32,226 nt of DNA from Alphaproteobacteria bacterium (GTDB taxonomy: Bacteria > Pseudomonadota > Gammaproteobacteria > JAGOUN01): positions 1 to 32,226 of the forward strand of contig JAGKWX010000022.1 in NCBI GenBank assembly GCA_021151585.1. Reading direction: 5' to 3'. Shown piece by piece: positions 6,748-16,083 of this stretch. The notes below the pieces were generated by a model. The model had not been told where the DNA came from and made no database searches. It worked only from the letters and a program-made list of their open reading frames with translations. Position numbers and translations under genes: made by a program. Position 1 is the stretch's first letter; every line of letters starts with the position of its first letter.

Positions 6748-7995
6748 ATGACTATGGGAAAACGTCTTTTTATTGCTGTGATTCTCGGCTTTATGCTAGG
6801 GTTTGTCTTGCGATATAGTTTAGATCATAATGGCAATGCTTTTATGACTATCAACACGATCTTGTCGTTACTCTCAGGCGCGTACATGGCTTTTCTACAA
6901 ATGCTAGTTGTACCTTTGATTTTATTATCGATTATTCATTCAATGCTTCATTTTAGAAATGCTGCGGAAAGTCGTGCTTTATGGCGAGTTTCCTTGCGCG
7001 CTATATTTTTTCTGCTAATTATGACCAGTATAGCATCTGGTTTGGCGATGTTGTTGGCCATGTATTGGCATGTTGGCGAAGGCTTGAGTTGGCAGAATAT
7101 TAGTTATCAACCTAAGCATACTTACGAAAATTTCGTTGATAATATGCTGGGATTACTACCAAGCAATCCTTGGCAGGCAATGAGTGATCAAAATACTATA
7201 GCGATCGCCATTTTTGCCATTATTGTCGGCGTTTCTGCATTGTTGTTGCACAAAACAGAAGCGGATGTCGTTGAGCAATTTCATCGTGTGATTGCTAGTT
7301 TTTTTGCGATAGTGAAAATGATGACGCGCTTGATTATTAAGCTAACTCCTTATGGTGTGTTTGCATTAATGGCCTTGTTAGTTTTGGAAAATGGATCGGC
7401 GACCATTAGTGCTTTATTAAAGTATTTTATTGTTATTTTTGTAGTCATGTTTTCTATGATCATATTGCACACAGTGATTAATTGGTTCATCAATGGTTAT
7501 TCGCCACTACGTTATTTTAAGTTGGCTTATACAGCGTTGTTAGTTGCTTTTACTACGCGTTCAAGTTTTGGAACATTGCCTGTGACAGAAGAGATTTTGG
7601 CGCGTAATTTCAAGGTTGATCAGCTAACGGCATCATTTGTGCCGAGTATAGGAGCAACGTTGGGAATGAATGCTTGCGCAGGTATTTTCCCTGGCATGGT
7701 GATTGCCATGACGATGATGACCTTAGGGCAGCCGATTACCGCTGTAGTGATTGGTAAAGTAATGCTGGTCACTACGATTGCATCGTTGGGCGTGTCAGGC
7801 ATCCCTGGTACGGCATTCGTTGCGGCTTCTGCAGCATTAAATTTGTTAGGCTTGCCCTATTTTATGTTGGGTGTTGTGCAAAGCGTTGATCCCATCGTTG
7901 ATATGGGGCGAACAGCAACCAATGTAAACAGTGCGATTACGGCAGCTTTATTTGCTAATCAAGCGCGCAAGGCAGAAAAAAATGCCCTTGCATGA
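6748..7995 (+). CDS. Dicarboxylate/amino acid:cation symporter (DAACS family)
   Basis: A secondary transporter of the glutamate/dicarboxylate/cystine symporter family in the inner membrane. The 415 residues contain the hydrophobic N-terminal helices, the re-entrant-loop signature TRSSFGTLP, the NACAGIFPGMV segment and the C-terminal GIPGTAF...VDMGRTATNV motif, in which the conserved Asp and Asn/Thr bind substrate and cation in characterised homologues. CAGGA lies about 8 bases upstream of the ATG at 6748; Met3 is an alternative start. Its last 14 bases overlap the start of epmC, so the two are probably co-translated. The substrate (glutamate, aspartate, serine/threonine or cystine) cannot be decided from the sequence. 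Confidence 0.9.
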   Translation: MTMGKRLFIAVILGFMLGFVLRYSLDHNGNAFMTINTILSLLSGAYMAFLQMLVVPLILLSIIHSMLHFRNAAESRALWRVSLRAIFFLLIMTSIASGLAMLLAMYWHVGEGLSWQNISYQPKHTYENFVDNMLGLLPSNPWQAMSDQNTIAIAIFAIIVGVSALLLHKTEADVVEQFHRVIASFFAIVKMMTRLIIKLTPYGVFALMALLVLENGSATISALLKYFIVIFVVMFSMIILHTVINWFINGYSPLRYFKLAYTALLVAFTTRSSFGTLPVTEEILARNFKVDQLTASFVPSIGATLGMNACAGIFPGMVIAMTMMTLGQPITAVVIGKVMLVTTIASLGVSGIPGTAFVAASAALNLLGLPYFMLGVVQSVDPIVDMGRTATNVNSAITAALFANQARKAEKNALA

Positions 7996-8485
7996 TCCTG
8001 ACAACTTAATTGAGATTTTTAATGCGTGTTTTTTGAAACAATATAATACTATTCTCGCTTATGGTGATGATGAGCCTATTTATTTGCCTGCGAATCATAC
8101 AAGGCCTCATCATGTTATTTATTTTGCGCATGGTTTTTTTCGTTCCGCTTTGCATGAATGTGCGCATTGGATGATTGCAGGTCAGGCGCGTCGACAGTTG
8201 GAAGACTATGGTTATTGGTATGCGCCTGATGGCCGTAGTGCTGAGCAACAGTTATTGTTTGAAGCTGTTGAAATCAAGCCTCAAGCTTTAGAATGGGTGT
8301 TTTCACAAGCGTGTAACATTAAGTTTGACTTTAGTTTTGATAACTTAAACGGCGCCCCAGGTAATATTGAAAAATTCAAACAAGATGTCACTATGCAAAT
8401 GCATATTTATCAGCAACAGGGTTTGCCACGACGCGCTAAAATTTTTCATGAAGCTTTGCTGTCTAAATTCACTAATGTCAAATAA
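7982..8485 (+). CDS. epmC: Elongation factor P hydroxylase
   Basis: EpmC (YfcM) hydroxylates the beta-lysyl-modified lysine of EF-P. The 167-residue protein closely follows E. coli EpmC: LIEIFNACF, GDDEPIYLPA (28-37), FAHGFFRSALHECAHW (48-63, with HExxH metal ligands H58, E59, H62), GYWYAPDGR (77-85) and FEAVEIKPQALEW (93-105). The start at 7982 is chosen over a longer frame because AAGGCAG lies just upstream and homology begins there. It overlaps the symporter gene by 14 bases at its 5' end and dapE, on the other strand, by 40 bases at its 3' end. EpmA, EpmB and EF-P are not in this window. Confidence 0.93.
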   Translation: MPLHDPDNLIEIFNACFLKQYNTILAYGDDEPIYLPANHTRPHHVIYFAHGFFRSALHECAHWMIAGQARRQLEDYGYWYAPDGRSAEQQLLFEAVEIKPQALEWVFSQACNIKFDFSFDNLNGAPGNIEKFKQDVTMQMHIYQQQGLPRRAKIFHEALLSKFTNVK

Positions 8486-9576
8486 TAAATCTGTGTCAAT
8501 TTTTCAATATCTGCTACTTCAATATACTCATTAATCTGGTGAATTGTGCCATTCGGAAAGCCGCATTCAATCGTTTCAATACCATAAGGTGCGATAAATC
8601 GTCCATCGGATGTGCCGCCGCTTGTGCTCGCACTCGGTGTTAAACCAGTAACCACCTTAATAGATTCTCTTATGGCATTGTGCAGCGTCCCTAAACGTGA
8701 CATAAAAACTTTTGACGTATGTTGCCAAAGGATATCGTATTTCAATTGATGCTTGTGTAATAATGCTTCGACGCTTGATTGTAATTTATCAATCGAGCTT
8801 GCTGGTGAATAACGAAAATTGAATGCCAATTTTATTTCGCCGGGAATGACATTGGTTGCGCCCGTGCCGCTGTGAATGTTTGACAGTTGAAACGAGGTCG
8901 GTTGAAAATGCTCATTGCCATGATCCCAGCTCATCTCTGTGATTTCTTTGAGGAAAGGCGCAATCAGGTGAATCGGGTTTTGTGCTAGATGTGGATAAGC
9001 AATATGGCCTTGTTTGCCATGAATCACTAACTCGCCATGCAAGGATCCGCGTCGCCCGACTTTAATTTGATCACCTAAGTTTTGATCAGAGCTGGGCTCG
9101 CCGACAATGCACCAGTCAAAAGACTCTTGTTCGATCTCAATGAGTTGCTTGATTGCTTTTTCTGTGCCGTCGTCTGTGTTGGCTTCTTCACAGCTGGTTA
9201 AAAGAAAAGCGATATTAAAATTAGGCTCAGGCTGTCGTTCAAGAAATCGATGACAAGCTTCTATCATGCAGCCGATCGCAACTTTCATGTCAGCTACGCC
9301 TCGGGCATAAAGTTTTCCGTCTTCAATCGTTGGTGTAAACGGATCAAATTTCCATTGATCTAATGAGCCAGGAGGAACAACATCTGTATGGCCAATAAAT
9401 AATAAGGTTTGTTGTTGATTACCAAGTTTTGCCCATAGGTTGTTAACATCGCCAAAATCTAATGGTTGTATTTTAAATCCAAGAGGAGCTAAGGCTGTAT
9501 GAATCAGTTCTTGGCAGCCAGCATCCGTAGGAGAGAGGGATGGGCGTTTTATTAGTTCTAGAGTCAGTGAATTCAT
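8446..9576 (-). CDS. dapE: Succinyl-diaminopimelate desuccinylase
   Basis: DapE hydrolyses N-succinyl-LL-diaminopimelate in the lysine/peptidoglycan precursor pathway and uses two zinc ions. The 376 residues match the usual length. Metal and catalytic positions are visible: GHTDVVPPG (H63), ARGVADMK (D96), TSCEE (E130, E131), VGEPSS (E160) and NGTIHQINE (H346). The substrate-binding STSGGTSDGRF segment is present. The start at 9576 lacks a strong ribosome site but fits the family N-terminus. The 3' end runs 40 bases into epmC on the opposite strand. Confidence 0.96.
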   Translation of the reverse strand: MNSLTLELIKRPSLSPTDAGCQELIHTALAPLGFKIQPLDFGDVNNLWAKLGNQQQTLLFIGHTDVVPPGSLDQWKFDPFTPTIEDGKLYARGVADMKVAIGCMIEACHRFLERQPEPNFNIAFLLTSCEEANTDDGTEKAIKQLIEIEQESFDWCIVGEPSSDQNLGDQIKVGRRGSLHGELVIHGKQGHIAYPHLAQNPIHLIAPFLKEITEMSWDHGNEHFQPTSFQLSNIHSGTGATNVIPGEIKLAFNFRYSPASSIDKLQSSVEALLHKHQLKYDILWQHTSKVFMSRLGTLHNAIRESIKVVTGLTPSASTSGGTSDGRFIAPYGIETIECGFPNGTIHQINEYIEVADIEKLTQIYYLTLVNLDSKAS

Positions 9577-9634
9577 AAATAGTGGTGAACATTACTTCAA
9601 TAATGCCTATTAGTATATCTAGTGCTATAAAAAA

Positions 9635-9663
9635 TTGCGATAATCAGCCTTATTCTGTATGAT
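9635..9663 (+). promoter_or_regulatory. Sigma-70-like promoter for miaB
   Basis: TTGCGA (9635-9640) and TATGAT (9658-9663) are separated by 17 bases and lie 35 bases before the miaB start. The spacing is ideal and both hexamers are close to consensus. Confidence 0.6.
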
Positions 9664-9697
9664 ATGTGACCTTTAAATGCTTATTTCGGGTTAAATT

Positions 9698-11020
9698 ATG
9701 TCAGGCAAAGTGTTTATCAAAACCCATGGATGCCAAATGAATGAATACGATTCATCGCGTATGTTGGATGCCTTGCGAGTATCGCACGCATTGGAAGTTA
9801 CTGAAAACGCTGAAGAAGCGGATTTGATTTTATTCAACACCTGTTCTATTCGTGAAAAAGCGCAAGAGAAATTGTTTTCAGAATTAGGCCGATATCGTGA
9901 CCTCAAAAAAAACAAACCTGATTTAGTGATTGGTGTTGGCGGATGTGTCGCTAGCCAAGAAGGCGATAATATTCGTGCTCGCGCTCCTTATGTCGATATC
10001 GTTTTCGGTCCACAAACGTTACATCGCTTGCCAGAAATGTTTGCTCAAGTACGCGCTGGACAAAAAGCAGTTGTCGATATTAGTTTTCCTGAAATTGAAA
10101 AATTTGATAAATTGCCAGAAGCGAAAGCGGATGGCCCGATGGCGTTTGTGTCTATCATGGAAGGGTGTAGTAAGTATTGCAGCTACTGTGTTGTACCGTA
10201 CACGCGCGGCGAAGAAATTAGTCGGCCATTCAAAGATGTGATGAATGAAATTGTAGGATTAACGAAACAAGGCGTCAAAGAAATTCATTTGCTAGGCCAA
10301 AATGTCAATGATTATCGCGGTGACATGGAAAGCGGTGATATTGCTGATTTGGCATTATTGATTAACTTTATTGCTGAATTAAAAGAAGTTGAGCGCATTC
10401 GTTATACGACGTCACATCCATCTGCATTCTCACAAAACCTCATCAATGCCTATGCTGAAGTACCTAAACTGGCTAATCATTTGCATTTGCCAGTCCAAAG
10501 TGGTTCAGATCGCATTTTGGCAATGATGAAGCGTGATTATACGGTGTTAGAATATAAGTCAAAAATACGTAAGCTTAGAAAGATTCGTCCTGATATTGCT
10601 TTGTCTTCAGATTTTATTGTTGGCTTTCCTGGTGAAACCGACAAAGATTTTGAAGATACGATGAATTTAATTCATGAAATAAATTTTGATAATTCTTATA
10701 GTTTTATTTTTAGCCCCCGACCTGGAACGCCGGCAGCAAATTTGCCAGATGATACGCCGATGTCAGTGAAAAAGGAAAGGCTGAAGATTTTGCAAGATCG
10801 CATTAAGTTGCAAACCTTTCGCATTAGCGAAGCGATGGCAGGCACTGAACAACGCGTGTTGGTAACCGGTGTATCTAAAAGAAGTGCGCATGAGTTGCAA
10901 GGTCGTACAGAAAATAATCGCATTGTTAATTTCAAAGGTGAGCCTTGGATGGTGGGTCACATGATTAATATGAAAATTACAGATGTTAAAGCGTATTCCT
11001 TGCGTGGTGAAGTTATCTAG
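9698..11020 (+). CDS. miaB: tRNA-2-methylthio-N6-dimethylallyladenosine synthase
   Basis: MiaB is a radical-SAM methylthiotransferase that adds the methylthio group to i6A37 of tRNAs. The N-terminal domain binds the auxiliary 4Fe-4S cluster through C12 (THGCQMNEYD), C49 (NTCSIREKA) and C83 (GGCVA). The radical-SAM cluster motif is CSKYCSYC (C157, C161, C164), followed by VVPYTRG. The C-terminus has the TRAM domain ending near LRGEV. The 440-residue length is normal. The ribosome site is weak (GGGTT). It is transcribed alone and faces rlmI. Confidence 0.97.
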   Translation: MSGKVFIKTHGCQMNEYDSSRMLDALRVSHALEVTENAEEADLILFNTCSIREKAQEKLFSELGRYRDLKKNKPDLVIGVGGCVASQEGDNIRARAPYVDIVFGPQTLHRLPEMFAQVRAGQKAVVDISFPEIEKFDKLPEAKADGPMAFVSIMEGCSKYCSYCVVPYTRGEEISRPFKDVMNEIVGLTKQGVKEIHLLGQNVNDYRGDMESGDIADLALLINFIAELKEVERIRYTTSHPSAFSQNLINAYAEVPKLANHLHLPVQSGSDRILAMMKRDYTVLEYKSKIRKLRKIRPDIALSSDFIVGFPGETDKDFEDTMNLIHEINFDNSYSFIFSPRPGTPAANLPDDTPMSVKKERLKILQDRIKLQTFRISEAMAGTEQRVLVTGVSKRSAHELQGRTENNRIVNFKGEPWMVGHMINMKITDVKAYSLRGEVI

Positions 11021-11050
11021 GGCGCGTTGATATTTTGCGCTCTTTATTTG
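11019..11050 (+). terminator. Possible terminator of miaB
   Basis: AGGGCGC (11019-11025, starting within the miaB stop codon) can pair with GCGCTCT (11037-11043), including one G-T pair, around an 11-base loop, followed by TTATTTG. It is a plausible but not ideal rho-independent terminator. Confidence 0.4.
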
Positions 11051-11069
11051 TATGCCTGTTAAATGACAA

Positions 11070-11115
11070 TAAAGACCGTATCACTACAGCTTGCGCTGGA
11101 GTGATACGGTCTTTA
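11070..11115. repeat. Long perfect hairpin between convergent miaB and rlmI
   Basis: TAAAGACCGTATCACT (11070-11085) is exactly complementary to 11100-11115, giving a 16-bp stem. Inside, CAGC-TTGC-GCTG extends it after one mismatch. It lies between convergent genes, so a bidirectional terminator is the simplest reading, but neither side has a long T run. A small dispersed palindromic repeat is the alternative. Confidence 0.7.
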
Positions 11116-11136
11116 GTTAACTTGAAACAGAAAATA

Positions 11137-12336
11137 TTAATACGCCTTAATTGTTTTGCAGAATAATGTTTTTAAGTACGCTGTTTCTGGAATCATTGAG
11201 TGTATTGGATGGTCTACGTTTTGATGACCGCGTCCGATAATTTGCGTACAGCGTTGTTGATGATGGCTCGCGCGATTAACGCAATCGATAAGTTCTTGTG
11301 TTTCAAGATGCATGGAGCATGACGAAGTCACCAGTATTCCTTCGGGGCTTAATACTTTCATGGCTAACTCATTAATGCGTTGATAACCTAGTAGCCCTTC
11401 TTTTTTATCTTTGCGACGCTTGATAAATGCCGGCGGGTCTAACAATACAACATCAAATTGCTCATTGTTCTGATGTAAATTTTTCAGTTGTTGAAATGCA
11501 TCGCCTTGTAAGGTATGAAACTGTTGTTCCACCTGATTCAGTTTGGCATTTTGCTGACAAATATCTAACGCTGACGCCGATGCATCCAGCGCCCATGCTT
11601 CTTTTGCCCCATGTTTTAATGCTTGAATACTCCAAGAGCCTAAATAACTAAAAACATCCAATACGCGTTTATCTTTTATGAAAGGTACCATGCGACGACG
11701 ATTATCACCGTGATCGTAAAACCAGCCGGTTTTTTGTCCTTCATTGACAGGGATGAGAAAACGGGTTTGGTTTTCAATAATTTCAGTAGAACCGCTAATG
11801 CTGCCATATATCACGTCAGTATAACTATTCAAGCCTTCAGTTTGGCGCATGCTATGGTCGTTGCGAAGGACTATTGCTTGAGGATTAATCACTTTGATCA
11901 GCGCTGCAATAATAATATTTTTTAAATTTTCGGTGCCCGCGGTAGTTAATTGTACCGATAGTGTGTCGCCAAAACGATCAACGACTAATCCAGGCAAAAA
12001 ATCTCCCTCGCCATAAATCAAGCGATAATAAGGACCAGAAAAATAATTTTTACGCAGTTCTAATGCCAGACGAATTCGTTGAATAAAAAAATTTTCATCG
12101 ATATTTTCTGTTGAATTGAAAGTTAGTATGCGTGCGCATAATAATGTATTAGGGTTGATATAGCCTTTGCCAATAAAATCACCCCGTGCATCTTGAATTT
12201 CAACAAGTTGACCTGGGGAAAATAGTTTTAGTGGAGATGTTTGTGTATCTATCTCATTGCTGTAAATCCAGAGGTGACCTTGCCGCGCACGCTTTTCTTC
12301 ATGTTTTTTTAATCGTAATAATGGTAATGGTGTCAT
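11137..12336 (-). CDS. rlmI: 23S rRNA (cytosine-1962-C5)-methyltransferase
   Basis: RlmI methylates C1962 of 23S rRNA using S-adenosylmethionine. The 399 residues (E. coli about 396) have an N-terminal PUA domain (LRLKKHEEKRARQGHLWIY), a central EEHEAD-like domain, and a Rossmann methyltransferase domain with VLDVFSYLGSWS (SAM binding), DVVLLDPPAFIKRRKDK (catalytic DPP) and the TSSCSMHL cysteine motif. Its ATG overlaps the gpmI stop codon as ATGA, so it is probably translationally coupled to gpmI. Confidence 0.93.
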   Translation of the reverse strand: MTPLPLLRLKKHEEKRARQGHLWIYSNEIDTQTSPLKLFSPGQLVEIQDARGDFIGKGYINPNTLLCARILTFNSTENIDENFFIQRIRLALELRKNYFSGPYYRLIYGEGDFLPGLVVDRFGDTLSVQLTTAGTENLKNIIIAALIKVINPQAIVLRNDHSMRQTEGLNSYTDVIYGSISGSTEIIENQTRFLIPVNEGQKTGWFYDHGDNRRRMVPFIKDKRVLDVFSYLGSWSIQALKHGAKEAWALDASASALDICQQNAKLNQVEQQFHTLQGDAFQQLKNLHQNNEQFDVVLLDPPAFIKRRKDKKEGLLGYQRINELAMKVLSPEGILVTSSCSMHLETQELIDCVNRASHHQQRCTQIIGRGHQNVDHPIHSMIPETAYLKTLFCKTIKAY

Positions 12337-13874
12337 GATAGTGTCTTCAAAATAATATCCCCTGTCATTTCTTTCGGGGCTTTAATGTTAATCAAGGATA
12401 ATAGGGTTGGCGCAATATCTGCTAGTACCCCATCTGTTTTAAGTATTTCTGCTTTACGCCCAATATAGAGCATGGGCACAAGTTCACATGTATGCGCTGT
12501 ATGCGGTTGATGGGTTTGTTCATCATACATACATTCAGCATTACCATGATCCGCTGTGATAATTGCTTCTCCGCCGACTTGCAGCAATTCGGTGATAACC
12601 TTGCCTAAGCACTGATCGATGGCCTCAATTGCTTTAATCGTTGCAGAGATGTTGCCTGTGTGCCCAACCATATCGGGATTGGCATAATTGCAAATAATCA
12701 CATCATATTGCTGCAACCGAATTGCTTCAACAAATTTTTCTGTGAGCTCATATGCGCTCATTTCTGGTTTTAAGTCATAAGTTGCCACTTTTGGTGAGGG
12801 GATGAGTACTCTATCTTCGCCATCAAAAGGAGTTTCTATGCCGCCATTGAAAAAGAAAGTCACGTGTGGATATTTTTCTGTTTCTGCTATGCGTAATTGC
12901 TTTTTACCTAATTTGCTTAATGTCTCGCCCAAGCTATTGCTTAAGTCAATAGGTGGATAAGCAACTTCAACATGTAATTGATTAAATTCCTTGTTGTATT
13001 CTGTGAGAGAAATAAAGTGTTGAGGTTTGATGATTTTCTGGCGCACAAAGCCAGAGAACTTCGTATCCATAAATGCAGCGGTTAATTGACGCGCACGATC
13101 AGAGCGGAAGTTCATGAAAATCACTGTGTCGCCGTCGTGGATATTTTTAAAGTTATTTTTGATGAGAGTCGGTTTGACAAACTCATCGTTTTCTTTACGT
13201 GCATATGCTGTACTTAAAGCTTCTGCGACACTGTTAGCGATAACATTAGTTTTTCCTAGTGTTAATAAATCATACGCTTCTTGTATCCGTTCCCAGCGAT
13301 TGTCTCTATCCATTGCATAATACCGTCCGGTGATAGAAGCCAGTCTTGCAAAATTTTGTTGTTCAATTTGTTGTAAAAAAGGTGCTGCACTTTGTGGCGG
13401 TGTATCGCGCCCATCTAAAAAAGCGTGCAAAAATAGATTGTTTTTGGCAATCCCTTGTTGATGCGCGCAGTTGAGTATGGCTAAAATATGATTGATATGG
13501 CTATGCACGCCACCATCAGACAGTAAACCTAAGATGTGAACGGCCTTTCCAGAATTTTTGGCATCATTTATTGCGCGATATAGAACCGCATTTTCATCAA
13601 AAGTTTTATTTGCAATTGCGTTATCAATTCGTGTTAAATCTTGAGGAACCATGCGTCCGCAGCCAATATTTACATGGCCTACTTCTGAGTTTCCCATTTG
13701 GCCATTGGGCAAGCCAACATCATGCCCTGAGCCTGAGATCAGTGTGTGAGCGTAGGTCGCGAAGTAATGATCTAGGTTGGGCGTATGTGCTTGCGCAATA
13801 GCGTTATGTTTGTGCGTGTCTTTATGGCCGAAGCCATCAAGTATAATCAAAGCGATGGGGCGTGCCAGCGTCAT
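12333..13874 (-). CDS. gpmI: 2,3-bisphosphoglycerate-independent phosphoglycerate mutase
   Basis: GpmI interconverts 3- and 2-phosphoglycerate in glycolysis/gluconeogenesis and is manganese dependent. The protein starts MTLARPIALIILDGFGHK (metal D13), contains the phosphoserine motif QMGNSEVGH (S63), HAFLDGRDTPP, and the C-terminal metal site TADHGNAE. The start at 13874 has AAGGA six bases upstream and gives 513 residues (E. coli 514); a longer frame upstream is not supported. It lies 25 bases downstream of the aminotransferase stop, so all four minus-strand genes back to the arginase could be one transcript. Confidence 0.97.
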   Translation of the reverse strand: MTLARPIALIILDGFGHKDTHKHNAIAQAHTPNLDHYFATYAHTLISGSGHDVGLPNGQMGNSEVGHVNIGCGRMVPQDLTRIDNAIANKTFDENAVLYRAINDAKNSGKAVHILGLLSDGGVHSHINHILAILNCAHQQGIAKNNLFLHAFLDGRDTPPQSAAPFLQQIEQQNFARLASITGRYYAMDRDNRWERIQEAYDLLTLGKTNVIANSVAEALSTAYARKENDEFVKPTLIKNNFKNIHDGDTVIFMNFRSDRARQLTAAFMDTKFSGFVRQKIIKPQHFISLTEYNKEFNQLHVEVAYPPIDLSNSLGETLSKLGKKQLRIAETEKYPHVTFFFNGGIETPFDGEDRVLIPSPKVATYDLKPEMSAYELTEKFVEAIRLQQYDVIICNYANPDMVGHTGNISATIKAIEAIDQCLGKVITELLQVGGEAIITADHGNAECMYDEQTHQPHTAHTCELVPMLYIGRKAEILKTDGVLADIAPTLLSLINIKAPKEMTGDIILKTLS

Positions 13875-13899
13875 AGAAATCCTTGATAATATTTTATAG

Positions 13900-15096
13900 T
13901 TATTTAAAAACCCCGCGAATAATATGCAGCGCTTCATCTACTTGTTCTTTGGTGATGACAAGTGGCGGAGCAAAGCGAATCACGGTTTCATGTGTTTCTT
14001 TGCTAAGCAAACCTTGTTCCATTAATTGCAAGCAAAAATCCCGCGCTTTAAAGCCAGGCTTGATTTCTAGACCAATAAATAAACCTTTGCCGCGAACATC
14101 AGCAATAGCAGGGTGGTTTATTTTTTGCAGTTCCTCAAGAAAGTATTGTCCAAGTGTTGCCGAATTTTCAGCCAAATGTTCTTCTTGCAAAACACGAATG
14201 GCTTCAGTTGCCACTGCGGCGGCTAAAGCATTGCCGCCGAAGGTGCTACCATGATCGCCAGGATGAAATACATCCATGATTTTATGATCGGCTAAAAATG
14301 CAGAGACAGGCAACAAACCGCCGCCTAATGCCTTGCCTAAAATTATGCCATCAGGGCGAACATTTTCGTGGTCACAGCAGAAACGTTTGCCGGTTCGGCC
14401 GAGGCCAGTTTGGATTTCATCTGCAAGAAATAACACATTATGCCGCTCACAAATGGCTTTACAGGCTCGCAAGTAACCTTCCGGCGGCATAAAAATCCCA
14501 GCCTCACCTTGAATGGGTTCAATTAAAAATGCAGCAGTATTCGGTGTGATAGCAGCTTCTAATGCGGCGGGGTCACCATATTTTACTAATTTATAGCCAG
14601 ACGCGTATGGTCCAAATCCATCGCGATATTGTGTATCTGAGGAAAATCCTACGACTGTTGTTGTTCGGCCATGAAAGTTGCCAGTGCAGGCAATAATTTC
14701 CGCTTGGTTTTCGGGCACTTTTTTTACTCTATATGCCCATCTATGTGCGGCTTTTAAGGCCGTTTCAACGGCTTCAACGCCAGTGTTCATTGGAATCGCT
14801 TGGTCGTAGCCAGCAAATTGTGTTAATAGTTCTAGAAAAGTACCTAGTTTATCATTGTAATAAGAACGGGATGGAATAACTAAGGTTGCTGCTTGTTGTT
14901 GTAGCACTTTGACAAGTCTTGGGTGACAGTGGCCATGGCTCACGGCTGAATATGCACTCATCATGTCGAGATATTTTTTGCCGTCACTATCCCATGCATG
15001 TACGCCATAAGCTCGGCTAATGACGCGTGGCAAGGGTTTGTAAATATGCGCTCCGTACTGATTTTCTAAGTCGATGAACTGTTGTGAAGTTGTCAT
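13900..15096 (-). CDS. rocD: Ornithine--oxo-acid aminotransferase
   Basis: This PLP-dependent class III aminotransferase transfers the delta-amino group of ornithine to 2-oxoglutarate, giving glutamate semialdehyde. Visible features are SAYSAVSHGHCHP (48-59), MNTGVEAVETALKAA (103-117), NFHGRTTTVVGFS (140-152), LADEIQTGLGRTG (225-237, PLP-binding D226) and ILGKALGGG (PLP lysine K255). These match ornithine aminotransferase better than acetylornithine or GABA aminotransferases. The start at 15096 has a GGAGA ribosome site and gives 398 residues. It is 72 bases downstream of the arginase gene; the two act consecutively in arginine catabolism. Confidence 0.92.
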   Translation of the reverse strand: MTTSQQFIDLENQYGAHIYKPLPRVISRAYGVHAWDSDGKKYLDMMSAYSAVSHGHCHPRLVKVLQQQAATLVIPSRSYYNDKLGTFLELLTQFAGYDQAIPMNTGVEAVETALKAAHRWAYRVKKVPENQAEIIACTGNFHGRTTTVVGFSSDTQYRDGFGPYASGYKLVKYGDPAALEAAITPNTAAFLIEPIQGEAGIFMPPEGYLRACKAICERHNVLFLADEIQTGLGRTGKRFCCDHENVRPDGIILGKALGGGLLPVSAFLADHKIMDVFHPGDHGSTFGGNALAAAVATEAIRVLQEEHLAENSATLGQYFLEELQKINHPAIADVRGKGLFIGLEIKPGFKARDFCLQLMEQGLLSKETHETVIRFAPPLVITKEQVDEALHIIRGVFK

Positions 15097-15168
15097 GTTT
15101 TCTCCATTATTAATCTTGATTATCCATTCTGTCGCCTCAACTGGCGCCTCATCGTTCAAGAGCAAGTG

Positions 15169-16083
15169 TCAATTTTCGCTAGTATGACAGTTATGAATTA
15201 GCGAGTTATTTTGCAAGGCCAAAATAATATCTGCCATTGTTTTTTCAGTGATGGCATCTTGTTCCAAATGTGGATTAAATTCCGCAATTTCAAAACCAAG
15301 TAATTTTGGATCATTTGCCCAGCGTGATATAATACGGCAAAAGTCATGCGCATTAATTCCTTCTTTTACAGGAGTTCCTGTGCCAGGGGCAAATTCTGGA
15401 TCAAAGCCATCTAAATCAATACTAAAACCAAATTTTTTTGTATGGCGCGTTACCTGCTCGTATGCGCGAACTAGCAAGGCTTCTAAGCCATGTTTTGCAA
15501 CATCGTTATTCGTATAAATAGTCACGCCTAATTTTTTTAATAATGCGGCCTCGCCTGCTTCAAAGCTGCGGATACCGATTAGGCAAAGGTTTTCCGGTTT
15601 TAATTTGTGCTTTTTCGATAAAATCTCTGTTAAATTTGCATGGCCGTGACCTAGTAAGGCCGCCACGGGCATACCATGTATGTTTTTGGTGGGCGTGGTT
15701 TCAAATGTGTGGGCATCCATATGCGCATCTACCCAAATTAATCCTAAGTCGCCATCAACCGCTGTTGCTGCGCCGCTCCAGGTTCCTATAGCGCAAGAAT
15801 GATCGCCACCGATAGTGCAAAAGCGATGACCTTGTTTTGCTTGCTCGAAAACTAGTTCTGCTAAGCGAGTATTTGCTTGTGTAACGACATGTAACCGTTG
15901 GTCGGGGTTCAGCGCTGTTGCAGGGCCTTGAAACCATAGACGATCATCAACTATATCTATCCATTCTATATTATTAAGCGTTTTGATGGTAGTAGAGTGC
16001 TGAAAAGCTGCTGGTGCATCATTGCTAGTATGATTATAACCGCCAACGCCCAGCCCGGCGCCGATCAAGTATAGTTTTTTCAT
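15169..16083 (-). CDS. rocF: Arginase
   Basis: Arginase hydrolyses arginine to ornithine and urea with a two-manganese centre. The ligand motifs are complete: GGDHS (H95), WVDAHMDAH (D119, H121, D123) and SIDLDGFDP (D223, D225). The 304-residue length is normal and the family-typical IGIRSFE segment is present. The ATG at 16083 is preferred over an in-frame TTG nine bases upstream because it overlaps the stop of the preceding small ORF as ATGA. With the next gene, it gives a two-step route from arginine to glutamate semialdehyde. Confidence 0.95.
   Translation of the reverse strand: MKKLYLIGAGLGVGGYNHTSNDAPAAFQHSTTIKTLNNIEWIDIVDDRLWFQGPATALNPDQRLHVVTQANTRLAELVFEQAKQGHRFCTIGGDHSCAIGTWSGAATAVDGDLGLIWVDAHMDAHTFETTPTKNIHGMPVAALLGHGHANLTEILSKKHKLKPENLCLIGIRSFEAGEAALLKKLGVTIYTNNDVAKHGLEALLVRAYEQVTRHTKKFGFSIDLDGFDPEFAPGTGTPVKEGINAHDFCRIISRWANDPKLLGFEIAEFNPHLEQDAITEKTMADIILALQNNSLIHNCHTSEN

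Noticed and set aside
9621..9633. AGTGCTATAAAAA here and near 88-100 by the IS630 end, as a possible shared element end
   Set aside because: A 13-base AT-rich match is expected by chance in 32 kb, and the copy here sits just before an ordinary promoter. The flanks do not match over a longer stretch.
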